This document shows, piece after piece, positions 1-7,619 of a stretch of DNA of 19,090 nt. Position 1 is the stretch's first letter; each line of letters begins with the position of its first letter. A program made the translations under genes and the position numbers. A model generated the notes under the pieces. That model saw nothing but the letters and a program-made list of their open reading frames with translations. It was not told the DNA's origin and did no database searches. The stretch comes from Palsa-147 sp036513895. GTDB taxonomy: Bacteria; Acidobacteriota; Terriglobia; Acidiferrales; UBA7541. The stretch lies in the NCBI GenBank assembly GCA_036513895.1, contig DATBYF010000101.1:1-19090 (forward strand), read 5' to 3'.

Positions 1-6
1 TAAAGA

Positions 7-28
7 CCCGGAGGCGGGAGCCTCCGGG
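7..28. repeat. perfect GC-rich hairpin
   Basis: A 9-bp perfect inverted repeat (cccggaggc / gcctccggg) encloses a 4-base loop, ggga, which fits a GNRA tetraloop on the + strand. No T-run follows, so it is not a textbook intrinsic terminator. It lies in non-coding sequence beyond the 3' end of the bactofilin gene and may be the end of a transcript from outside the window or a dispersed intergenic repeat. Confidence 0.5.
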
Positions 29-91
29 CCCTGAAGTTAGGGTATGAGGTAAGGAACATGTGCTTTGGCCCTACGGGCGCATCGCAACCGC

Positions 92-111
92 CTCACCTCT
101 GAAGAGGTGAG
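92..111 (+). terminator. hairpin, possible terminator
   Basis: An 8-bp perfect stem (ctcacctc / gaggtgag) with the 4-base loop tgaa is followed on the + strand by the T-rich stretch ctacatttctttt. This is terminator-like for a + strand transcript entering from the left. Read on the minus strand it has no T-run after the stem, so it is a poor terminator for the bactofilin gene ending at 128. It could equally be a repeated intergenic element. Confidence 0.35.
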
Positions 112-127
112 CTACATTTCTTTTGAA

Positions 128-670
128 TCACAGCAACGATAGTAATCGGCCGACGGCGTTTGAGAACTCGGGCACGCCGCGAGGCCTTTTTCTCCTCTCG
201 ATTTGGACGGTGCCTTTGAAGGATGCGCCGTTTTCGATCACGATGTGCCGCGTTGTCAGCGCGCCGACGACGGAACCGGTGTTCTTGATCTCAATTCGAT
301 CCACCGCTTGAAGATTGCCGGCTAGCTCACCATAGACGATTAGTTCCTGCGCGCTTATTTCACCCGTCGCTTTGGCATCGGGTCCGATTGTCAGGCGATG
401 GCACTTGAGCGAAATCGGCTCTTTGACTACGGCGTCAAGGCGCAGATCTGATTTGCCTGCGCTGTTCGTCATGGCCTCAAATTCGGACCAGGTATTGAAA
501 ATTGAGCGTGCCCGAGGTGGACGCGCCCGATCTCGAAATTTTGGATGCCGAAGCTCTTCGGTGCCGGGCTCGGCATCTTGTTCGGCATCGGGCCGATCGA
601 TTGTGCCAGTTGAATTAAAAGCTGGGGAAAACGAGAGCGTTGTTGAATGGGTATGCTTGGTCCACCACAT
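128..670 (-). CDS. bactofilin family (polymer-forming) protein
   Basis: Bactofilins polymerise into cytoskeletal filaments, often membrane-associated, that scaffold cell-shape or envelope functions. In this 180-aa product the C-terminal part (about residues 86-158) shows the short-repeat beta-helix pattern of the family: runs such as LTIGPDAKATGEI, LIVYGELAGNL and IVIENGASFKGTVQIE, in which hydrophobic residues alternate with G/N turns. The N-terminal 85 residues are polar, Pro- and Arg-rich and look disordered; a short basic tail follows the domain. The ATG at 670 is chosen over an upstream ATG at 742 because an AGGAGGA Shine-Dalgarno lies 4 bases before it. A plausible promoter sits at 713-742. 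It is divergent from the symporter gene. The specific role is unknown. Confidence 0.8.
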   Translation of the reverse strand: MWWTKHTHSTTLSFSPAFNSTGTIDRPDAEQDAEPGTEELRHPKFRDRARPPRARSIFNTWSEFEAMTNSAGKSDLRLDAVVKEPISLKCHRLTIGPDAKATGEISAQELIVYGELAGNLQAVDRIEIKNTGSVVGALTTRHIVIENGASFKGTVQIERRKRPRGVPEFSNAVGRLLSLL

Positions 671-674
671 AGAC

Positions 675-681
675 TCCTCCT
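675..681 (-). promoter_or_regulatory. Shine-Dalgarno of bactofilin gene
   Basis: On the minus strand AGGAGGA lies 4 bases before the ATG at 670. It decides the start in favour of the protein beginning MWWTK rather than the 24-residue-longer form. Confidence 0.7.
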
Positions 682-712
682 GTTGAGTCGTCTGGCGCGA
701 CGGACCGCGATG

Positions 713-742
713 AATATAGTCTGGCGATTGAGAAGCAAGCAA
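713..742 (-). promoter_or_regulatory. putative sigma-70 promoter of bactofilin gene
   Basis: On the minus strand TTGCTT (737-742) and TATATT (713-718) are separated by 18 bases, close to the vegetative consensus. The predicted start near 706 gives a leader of about 36 bases. Seen by eye only. Confidence 0.4.
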
Positions 743-882
743 GGTCGAATGGGAGCGAGTTGTCTTGTTAGATAGCGGCCTGTGTGACGAGATCGCGAGA
801 TGCGAATGAGGACCCTACGAGGCGACATGCATTCTGCGCGAGAAATTGAATGGAAGACCCACTTTTGCTGCGCAAAGATGGG

Positions 883-918
883 GGCACGCTGAAAACCCTT
901 TAAGGGCTCACGCGTGCC
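883..918. repeat. nested inverted repeat upstream of symporter gene
   Basis: Outer arms ggcacgc (883-889) and gcgtgcc (912-918) are perfect complements and enclose an inner hairpin ccctt-t-aaggg (896-906). Such a two-tier structure 65 bp ahead of the symporter start could be an operator, an RNA structure or the terminator-like end of a short transcript. Confidence 0.4.
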
Positions 919-983
919 ATCCTGCGTTCAGGCTGATTCGCATTGCTTCTGCTCGCTAACCTGTGCCATAAATTCGGGCCACG

Positions 984-2891
984 ATGGCGTTCACGCTGCT
1001 TGATTGGTGTGCGATTCTCGGTTACCTGGCGATAACTCTCCTTCTTGGTTTGTATTTTCGGCGGCGCTCGGGGAATACCACTGAGGATTATTTTGTTTCA
1101 GGGCGAAATGTGTCGTGGTGGCTCGCGGGAACGTCGATGGTGGCGACCACGTTTGCCGCGGACACGCCATTGCTCGTTGCGGGGCTCGTTTACACGCAGG
1201 GGATTGCCGGGAACTGGCTGTGGTGGGCATTTCTGCTGTCTGGAATGATGACGGTGTTTTTATTCGCGCGGCTGTGGCGGCGCTCGGGTCTGATGACCGA
1301 CGTGCAGTTCGCGGAAATGCGCTATGCCGGAAAGCCTGCGGCATTTTTGCGGGGATTTCGAGCTGTTTATCTTGGGTTGATGATGAATTGCTTGATCCTT
1401 GGTTGGGTAACGAAGGCGATGATTGGAATCGTGGGGACAACGCTTGGTCCCGAGATGCAAGGCTGGCGCCTACTGACTGGCATCTCGAACGCGCTGACTT
1501 CTGTATTTGGTCCGGTGTTTTCCGGAACGGACGGGCGCGCTCTGATCATCTGCATTTTTTTCCTGATTCCCTTCACCGGCATTTACGTGTCGCTCGGCGG
1601 ATTGTGGGGAGTTCTGTGGACGGATTTATTTCAATTCGTATTGAAAATGGCGATTGTGGTTGGCGTGGCGTATTGCGCTGTTGTGGCGACTGGCGGGATG
1701 GGCGCGATGATTTCAAAACTTGGCGCGCTGCAGGCTGGGAATGGCGCGTCCGACCCGCTGGCATTTCTGCCTGATTTTTCCCGCGGATTCGCGAGCGACG
1801 CGCTGTGGACGCTGCCGGTGATTACCTTCGTCGTTTATCTCGGGCTCCAGTGGTGGGCTTTCTGGTATCCGGGCGCGGAACCTGGGGGCGGTGGATATGT
1901 CGCGCAGCGAATTTTTAGCGCGCGCGACGAGCGGCAGGGGCTTTATTCGGTGCTGTGGTTCAACATCGCGCATTACGCGCTGCGGCCGTGGCCATGGATC
2001 TTCACGGGGCTTGCCGCGATCGTGCTTTATCCGGGGCTGAAAAATCCGGAGAGCAGTTACATGATGATCGTGAATGAGCACGTGCCGCACGCGTTTCGCG
2101 GCATTATTCTGGCGGGATTTCTTGCGGCGTTCATGTCTACCATCGCGACGCAGTTGAATTGGGGCACGTCGTACCTGGTTGAGGATTTCTACCGGCGGTT
2201 CATGAAGCGCAATGCAAGCGAGCGGCATTACGTTCATGTTTCGCAGGTGGTGACACTGCTGCTGGTTGCGGCGACGGGATATGTGTCGGCGCATTTGGTA
2301 TCGATTCGCAGCGGCTGGCAGGTGGTACTGCAGCTCGGGGCTGGGACGGGGAGCGTTTACCTATTGCGCTGGTATTGGTGGCGGATCAATGCGTGGAGCG
2401 AAATTTCGGCGATGACGACGGCGTTAGTGTTCACTGTGGCGCTGAACTGGCAGGGACTGTGGCTGTCAGTTTTGGGCCGGCCGGAATTTTTCACGGGATC
2501 GGGGACGGTGATCTTCGCGAAGACGGCGCTCACGACAACTCTGGCGACTTCGCTGGTGTGGATCCTGGTGACATTTGTTACGGCGCCAGAGCCGGACGGA
2601 ATTTTGATCGCTTTTTATAGGAAGGTGCGGCCCGACGTGACAGGTTGGAAGCCGATTGCGGAGCTCGCGCCCGAGATAGTGAGGACGCATGATGTCGGGC
2701 GCAATTTGTGGTGCTGGATCCTCGGCACAGTGATGGTGTATGCCGCGCTTTTTGGCGTCGGCAAATTGTTGCTGCGGCACTATGGATTGGGGGTCGTGCT
2801 CGTGATTGTTTCGGCTCTCGCAGCATGGCAAATGACGCGAGAGCTCGCACGCACTTGGGTTTCCGCGGATAACTCCTCAGGCTCAAAATAA
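984..2891 (+). CDS. sodium:solute symporter family (SLC5/SSS) transporter
   Basis: This is an inner-membrane Na+-coupled uptake carrier of 635 aa, at the long end of the family. It opens with the helix LLDWCAILGYLAITLLLGLY followed by the polar FRRRSGNTTEDYFVSGR stretch and a WWLAGTSMVATTFAADTPL helix, a conserved SSS N-terminus. A family-signature-like segment GGLWGVLWTDLFQFVLKM lies at about 205-222, and AAFMSTIATQLNWGTSYLVEDFYRR at about 381-405 resembles the helix bearing the Ser/Thr sodium ligands. At least a dozen hydrophobic segments are visible, including a Trp-rich region at 288-296 and further helices to the C-terminus. The substrate cannot be deduced. The ATG at 984 has only a weak Shine-Dalgarno, but it places the start correctly before the first helix. 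It has no co-directional partner in the window and converges on the TonB receptor gene. Confidence 0.9.
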   Translation: MAFTLLDWCAILGYLAITLLLGLYFRRRSGNTTEDYFVSGRNVSWWLAGTSMVATTFAADTPLLVAGLVYTQGIAGNWLWWAFLLSGMMTVFLFARLWRRSGLMTDVQFAEMRYAGKPAAFLRGFRAVYLGLMMNCLILGWVTKAMIGIVGTTLGPEMQGWRLLTGISNALTSVFGPVFSGTDGRALIICIFFLIPFTGIYVSLGGLWGVLWTDLFQFVLKMAIVVGVAYCAVVATGGMGAMISKLGALQAGNGASDPLAFLPDFSRGFASDALWTLPVITFVVYLGLQWWAFWYPGAEPGGGGYVAQRIFSARDERQGLYSVLWFNIAHYALRPWPWIFTGLAAIVLYPGLKNPESSYMMIVNEHVPHAFRGIILAGFLAAFMSTIATQLNWGTSYLVEDFYRRFMKRNASERHYVHVSQVVTLLLVAATGYVSAHLVSIRSGWQVVLQLGAGTGSVYLLRWYWWRINAWSEISAMTTALVFTVALNWQGLWLSVLGRPEFFTGSGTVIFAKTALTTTLATSLVWILVTFVTAPEPDGILIAFYRKVRPDVTGWKPIAELAPEIVRTHDVGRNLWCWILGTVMVYAALFGVGKLLLRHYGLGVVLVIVSALAAWQMTRELARTWVSADNSSGSK

Positions 2892-2967
2892 TCCGCCTGA
2901 CGTCGCAAACCTACCTCTTACTGGACATCTACGATTCCTGGTTTATTTTTCGTTGGCGGGTTGTGAA

Positions 2968-5364
2968 TTAGAAGTTGGTTGTCAAACGGAGAAGATAACT
3001 GCGGGAAGGGCCAATTGCGTTTCCAGAGAACAGGCCTCCGAAGTCAATCACGTTGAGCCTGTTGTTTAGATTTTCACCGTCAGCTTGGAGCCGCACGCTC
3101 AAACGTTCCGTTTTGTAAACGTCCGTACCGACAGACGCGTCAATCGAGAGTGAAGGCCTCACTCGTCCTCGGGCGAAATTGATGCGGTCCACCACGGCTT
3201 GCCCGTATTCAGCAAGAGCCTGCTGGTAAGTTCCATCAAAATCAAATGGAAGGCCGCTTCCATAATCTGCGCCACCCGCCAACCAAAGCCGGGATGCGAG
3301 CTGGTACCGAAATCGGAAACGAAGCGTATTGCGCTGATCCTGTGAATCTGGGAAATGGCCGGTGAGTTGAGTTGTCGCGCTGGTCGCATCATCGCCGAGG
3401 AAGAGCCCGCCAGTGACCGGGAACCAGGCGTTGCCGACGATGTAGGAATAACTGACAAAACCAGAAAGATGGCCTAAATGTGGGAGCTCGAGCTTGCCTT
3501 CCGCTCCGTAAAGAATGGCCTTGCGGAATGCGATTGGAAAGCTGATCCCGGTGTTCAGCAATTGATCGTCATCCGCATAATTATTCACGGCGCGGCGGAA
3601 CACATTTACATCCAGGCGAACCTGCTGGAACAGCCCATTCGATACTCCAACTTCATAGTAATCGCCGTGTGACGGGAGCACCGGCAGCCGCAGAACGAGA
3701 GGATCGAGCACGACGACTGTGGGAGAGTTCGACAACAGAATATTTTCGAACGACGGAGTTTGGAAGATTCGATCGTACGAGGCGTGAAGCACCATATCAG
3801 CGGATTTAAAATAACGCCCGATTGTCAGGCGGGGGCTAAACGAATTTTGATTCACGAGAAGCTGATAGTGATCCCAGCGAAGGCCGGCGCTCACCGTCCA
3901 ATCTCCCAGCCGAATGGTGTCTTGCACAAACGCGGCTTGCTCGAGGTCGGCACGGGTGCCGAGTGCTGGCTGGTTTCCGGGAAATGAAAACGTCGTAGGA
4001 GTGCCGGGGTCGAACTGCGTTGGGTCGGTGATTACGTCATTGAAATTCTCGTGGAGGAAGATGTTGTCCGATTCGATGCCGGCTTTCCATTCCTGCCTGC
4101 CGTGATGGATCGATACGCTTCCTTTGAAATAGGCTTCGCGGAACGAGTTGTGCTGGAAAGCGATGATCGGCGTAGAGAGCGCGTTGGAATAAAGATCGTT
4201 CGAGTTGTCTCTCGCCATACCGCGAAAATCAGCCACAACGTCCGGCGAGAAAATGTGTGAGTAGGAAGCGATGCCCATCGTTTCGGAATTACCGGCGTTT
4301 TGAAGTTGACCAGCGGCCTCCTGAAGCTGCTCGTTCGGAATTTCGTATCGCGAGAGTTCATGACGGACGCTGAGAGTCAAACGGTCGCTCGGCGTCAGAT
4401 CTCGTTCGTAATACGCGGAAAAATCACCCGTGGTGCCGGTGTTCGTATAATTTTCAGGCACGACGGGATTCAAATAGTGGCTAGTCATGCCGCTGCTCGC
4501 GCTAAATCCAATCACATTCTTTCCCCACACGTACTGAGTTTTGACAAATGCGCCCGCAGTGTCAAAACTGCCGCCCGACAGTACGACTTGTCCGTGGAGG
4601 CCGTCTTGGGGATCCCGAAAAGTGTTGAGTTCGACGACACCGCCCATCTTTCTGCCATATTCGGCCGGAAAGCCCGCGGTGTAGATGCTGACAGAATTCA
4701 CGTCCTCGGCTTCGATTTCAGGGCCAAAACTCGGCGATCGATTGTCAGTAAGTGGGATACCGTCAACGACGAACTGGGTCTGATACTCGGAGCCACGCGG
4801 GTGTAATACCGCGTTGCCTTCGTACAGCCATCCCGGCTGCGAATTCACTAAATCCTGTATCGAGCGGCCCGGCAAGGAACTCAGCCGGTCCTGAATCATC
4901 CGCGAACCTATCTCATTTATCGAACTCGCTTGATCGGGATCGATCAGCGTGGCGGAATCGTTGATGGTGACCGAGGAGCTTACGGGTGAAAGGGCCAGCT
5001 TCACTGTGTGTTTGATTGGCAGTTCCGAATTAATCTCGATGGATTCGGAAACATCTGCAAAGCCCGATTGACGAATCTGGATTCGATACATGCCATACGG
5101 AATTCGCTTCGCGGTTGCGATTCCGTTCTCGTCCGTTAGAAACGTGCTGTCATATTGATTCGCTTCGCTCACCAGCCGAATCGTAGTCTTAACGCCGAGA
5201 CCCGCTGGGTCGGTAATTCTGAACTGCAGTTCGCCGAAGTTGCTTTGGCTGAAAACGGGCGATGCGAGGAGAAGAAGAAAGACAAAACACCTCGTGATTG
5301 GCGAAACTGCGCTCGAGAATCGGAAATTAACGAGAAAGACCGCGCGAATGTGCATCACTTGCAT
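2968..5364 (-). CDS. TonB-dependent outer-membrane receptor with carboxypeptidase-regulatory-like domain
   Basis: Outer-membrane beta-barrel transporter, 798 aa, expected to import a ligand using TonB energy. A signal peptide with core CFVFLLLLASPVFS ends near residue 39. An N-terminal Ig-like carboxypeptidase-regulatory domain (about 44-125) follows, with GMYRIQIRQSGF typical of that fold. The plug domain (about 145-250) contains VDGIPLTDNR and YTAGFPAEYGRKMGGVVELNT. The rest alternates aromatic-rich strands, and the protein ends in Phe (RLTTNF), the usual outer-membrane assembly signal. It is shorter than the roughly 1100-residue receptors of this architecture common in Acidobacteriota, but the plug and barrel appear complete. 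The start may be the ATG at 5364 or the one at 5355; neither has a strong Shine-Dalgarno. It lies 76 bp downstream of the M13 peptidase gene. Ligand unknown. Confidence 0.9.
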   Translation of the reverse strand: MQVMHIRAVFLVNFRFSSAVSPITRCFVFLLLLASPVFSQSNFGELQFRITDPAGLGVKTTIRLVSEANQYDSTFLTDENGIATAKRIPYGMYRIQIRQSGFADVSESIEINSELPIKHTVKLALSPVSSSVTINDSATLIDPDQASSINEIGSRMIQDRLSSLPGRSIQDLVNSQPGWLYEGNAVLHPRGSEYQTQFVVDGIPLTDNRSPSFGPEIEAEDVNSVSIYTAGFPAEYGRKMGGVVELNTFRDPQDGLHGQVVLSGGSFDTAGAFVKTQYVWGKNVIGFSASSGMTSHYLNPVVPENYTNTGTTGDFSAYYERDLTPSDRLTLSVRHELSRYEIPNEQLQEAAGQLQNAGNSETMGIASYSHIFSPDVVADFRGMARDNSNDLYSNALSTPIIAFQHNSFREAYFKGSVSIHHGRQEWKAGIESDNIFLHENFNDVITDPTQFDPGTPTTFSFPGNQPALGTRADLEQAAFVQDTIRLGDWTVSAGLRWDHYQLLVNQNSFSPRLTIGRYFKSADMVLHASYDRIFQTPSFENILLSNSPTVVVLDPLVLRLPVLPSHGDYYEVGVSNGLFQQVRLDVNVFRRAVNNYADDDQLLNTGISFPIAFRKAILYGAEGKLELPHLGHLSGFVSYSYIVGNAWFPVTGGLFLGDDATSATTQLTGHFPDSQDQRNTLRFRFRYQLASRLWLAGGADYGSGLPFDFDGTYQQALAEYGQAVVDRINFARGRVRPSLSIDASVGTDVYKTERLSVRLQADGENLNNRLNVIDFGGLFSGNAIGPSRSYLLRLTTNF

Positions 5365-5440
5365 ACACTACATTCTGTCGACACCAGCCAATCCACAGGA
5401 ATGCGCTCTGTTGCGGTTCCGTTAACCGGGCACTGCGCGC

Positions 5441-7510
5441 CTACCAAACTTTGCAAATCTTTTCGGGCGGCTTCACCATCGGCTGGCCTTCTTTGCATGA
5501 AAATGCGCGTGAAAATTCCGGCATATTCACGGCTACGCCATTGATTCGGTATGTGGCAGGCGAATGGGGATCGTTTATGGCTCGCGCACGTAGATCTTCG
5601 GGGCGCTCGTTGGCGCAATCCCACTGCGCGAACCCGATGAAGAACCGCTGGTCCGGCGTGAGGCCGTCAATGGGCTGGAGATTCTGGTCTTTCGTGGCGT
5701 CTTTCCAAGCGATGTACGCCAGAATCTCGCCGCCGAGGTCGGCTACGTCTTCGCCGAGAGTGAGCTTGCTGTTGATCTGGACATCATCTACGACGACGTA
5801 TTGCGCATATTGATCGCGAACACATTTGGTGCGCTCATCGAATTTCTCGCGATCCTCTTTCGTCCACCAGTTCTTCAGGTTTCCCTTCGCATCGTACTGG
5901 CTGCCTTCGTCGTCGAAACCGTGCGTGAGTTCGTGGCCGATCGTGCCGCCAGTGTCGCCGTAATTCGGCGCGGCGTCCATTTTGGGATCGTAGAGCGGTG
6001 GCTGAAGAACGCCGGCCGGGAAATTGATGTCGTTCATTTGCGCTGAGTAGTACGCGTCCACGGTGGGCGCGGGAATGAACCACTCGCCGCGGTCCACGGG
6101 CTTGCCAATTTTGTTGATGTCGCGGAGGCTTTCGAATTCGGCAGCGCGTTCGATATTGCCGGCAAAATCGTCGCGCGAAATCGTCAACGAACTATAATCG
6201 CGCCATTTGTCTGGGTATCCAATCTTGTTGCGGATGCCGTGCAGCTTGGCGAGCGCCTGCTGCTTGGTTTCCGGACTCATCCAATCGAGGTCATGAATGC
6301 GCTGTTCCATGGCGGCTTCGATGCGCTGCACCATGTCCGAAGTGCTTTGCTTCAGCTCCGGTGAAAACACTTTGGTGACGTATACCTGGCCGAGGGCGTC
6401 GTCGAGATTGTGATTGGTATAGCTGACGCATCGCTTCCAGCGCGGCTGCAATTCTTTTGCGCCGCGCAGATACTTATTATAAAAATCAAACCTCTCATTC
6501 ACAAAAGCGGAAGAAAGATCAGGCGAAGTCGAATTTACGACCTGAAACCGCAAGTACGTTTTCCAGGTTTCGATCGGCATGGACGCGACGAGCGTATTCA
6601 CTTCTTTGAGGAATTCCGGCGATTCAACGTTGACGATGTCGAATGCTGGATAGTGCGAGTCGCGGTAGTAGCTTTTCCAGTCGAACGCCGGGGCGAGCTT
6701 GTCGAGCTCCGCCACATTCATTTTGTGTTTGCGCTTGTAGGGATCTCGCCGATCGACTTGAGTGAGTGAAGCCTCGGCGAGCGCGGTTTCGGTGCGCATC
6801 ACCGTATCGGCGCTCTGGCGGGCCATCTCTGCGGAATCGCCCATCAGTTCAAATACATTCGCGACGTGCTGGAGATATCGGGCGCGCGTCTCTTTTGATT
6901 TGGCGTCGGTTTTCGTGTAGTAGTCGCGATCGGGAAGTCCCAGGCCGCCCTGATCGAGTTCGGCAATCCTGCGATCGGAATCGTCGGGATCTTGCGCGGA
7001 GCCTGCGTCAAAGAGAATCGATCCGCCATGAACGAGCTGGAGTCGCGCGATTAGCGCAGGCAATTCCGCGGCGGATTTGAGTTTTGAGATGCTGTCGAGT
7101 TCAGGCTGAATTGCAGAGAGGCCGCGCTTTTCAACGGCTGATTCGTTCATGCAGGCGGCATAAAAATCACCGGTTTCTTGAGTTACTTTATCGCGCGATG
7201 CCGAGTCGGCTGCGGCTTGCTCCAGGATTCCGTGAAGAAAATCCAGATTGTCCTGGAAAAGCTTGGCGTAGACGGACCAGGAAGTTTGATCGGGCGGAAT
7301 CGGATTGTTCACTTGCCATTTTCCGCAGGCGTAGTGGTAGAAATCGTCGCAAGGGTTGACTGATTTATCGATCGAGGTCAAATCCAAGCTGGGGCAATAG
7401 GGGAGGACGGGCTGCTGCGAGGTTTTTGCGTCAGGCTTCTCCTGAGCGGCTGCAGGTAAAACAACAACGATGAATGTGAGAATGCACAAACGCAGAGCTT
7501 TCCTCTTCAT
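5441..7510 (-). CDS. secreted M13 family (neprilysin-like) zinc metallopeptidase
   Basis: An oligopeptide-cleaving zinc endopeptidase, 689 aa, the usual size for M13. A signal peptide with core LCILTFIVVVLPAAA and cleavage near residue 23 points to the periplasm or exterior. The M13 N-terminal domain is marked by NPCDDFYHYACGKWQVNNPIPPDQ. The catalytic site is GHELTHGFDDEG (zinc ligands His526 and His530, catalytic Glu527), with the third ligand in GEDVADLGG (Glu587) and its partner Asp591. The family terminus CKVW is present, matching CRVW of neprilysin. The substrate-binding motif usually written NAYY reads DAYY here. ATG 7510 is preferred over an in-frame GTG at 7516 because GAGGTG overlaps that GTG and sits correctly spaced before the ATG. 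It lies 109 bp downstream of the kinase gene and upstream of the TonB receptor gene. Confidence 0.93.
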   Translation of the reverse strand: MKRKALRLCILTFIVVVLPAAAQEKPDAKTSQQPVLPYCPSLDLTSIDKSVNPCDDFYHYACGKWQVNNPIPPDQTSWSVYAKLFQDNLDFLHGILEQAAADSASRDKVTQETGDFYAACMNESAVEKRGLSAIQPELDSISKLKSAAELPALIARLQLVHGGSILFDAGSAQDPDDSDRRIAELDQGGLGLPDRDYYTKTDAKSKETRARYLQHVANVFELMGDSAEMARQSADTVMRTETALAEASLTQVDRRDPYKRKHKMNVAELDKLAPAFDWKSYYRDSHYPAFDIVNVESPEFLKEVNTLVASMPIETWKTYLRFQVVNSTSPDLSSAFVNERFDFYNKYLRGAKELQPRWKRCVSYTNHNLDDALGQVYVTKVFSPELKQSTSDMVQRIEAAMEQRIHDLDWMSPETKQQALAKLHGIRNKIGYPDKWRDYSSLTISRDDFAGNIERAAEFESLRDINKIGKPVDRGEWFIPAPTVDAYYSAQMNDINFPAGVLQPPLYDPKMDAAPNYGDTGGTIGHELTHGFDDEGSQYDAKGNLKNWWTKEDREKFDERTKCVRDQYAQYVVVDDVQINSKLTLGEDVADLGGEILAYIAWKDATKDQNLQPIDGLTPDQRFFIGFAQWDCANERPEDLRARAINDPHSPATYRINGVAVNMPEFSRAFSCKEGQPMVKPPEKICKVW

Positions 7511-7513
7511 GTC

Positions 7514-7519
7514 CACCTC
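7514..7519 (-). promoter_or_regulatory. Shine-Dalgarno of M13 peptidase gene
   Basis: GAGGTG on the minus strand, with its GAGG core ending 5 bases before the ATG at 7510. It overlaps the alternative in-frame GTG at 7516 and so argues against that start. Confidence 0.6.
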
Positions 7520-7619
7520 AGATTGGTTGCGTTCAATGGTGTTTTAGACGCAGCAAGGGTATTGGAACGCTCGCTCCGAAACAAGATTTCCTTCAAATAT
7601 TTTGGACGGGTACGACAGC

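Larger units (their letters stand above)
671..983. other. divergent intergenic region (313 bp)
   Basis: This stretch separates the bactofilin gene from the + strand symporter gene. It holds the bactofilin ribosome site and candidate promoter on the left and a nested inverted repeat at 883-918 on the right. No convincing promoter was found for the symporter: TTGCTT at 943-948 and TAAATT at 970-975 are too widely spaced. No small ORF with family-like sequence was seen. Confidence 0.6.

Noticed and set aside
469..828. 119-codon open frame on the - strand
   Set aside because: Overlaps the bactofilin N-terminal region in another frame, with Arg-rich composition typical of shadow frames.
1115..1774. 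219-codon open frame on the + strand
   Set aside because: Same-strand alternate frame within the symporter gene; it shows no hydrophobic helices or known motif.
4300..4806. 168-codon open frame on the + strand
   Set aside because: It lies wholly antisense to the TonB receptor plug region, which has clear domain motifs; its translation shows no family pattern and no good ribosome site.
5365..5440. Promoter for the TonB receptor between TTGGCT and TGTATG
   Set aside because: Elements match the consensus poorly and spacing is ambiguous; transcription from upstream cannot be ruled out.
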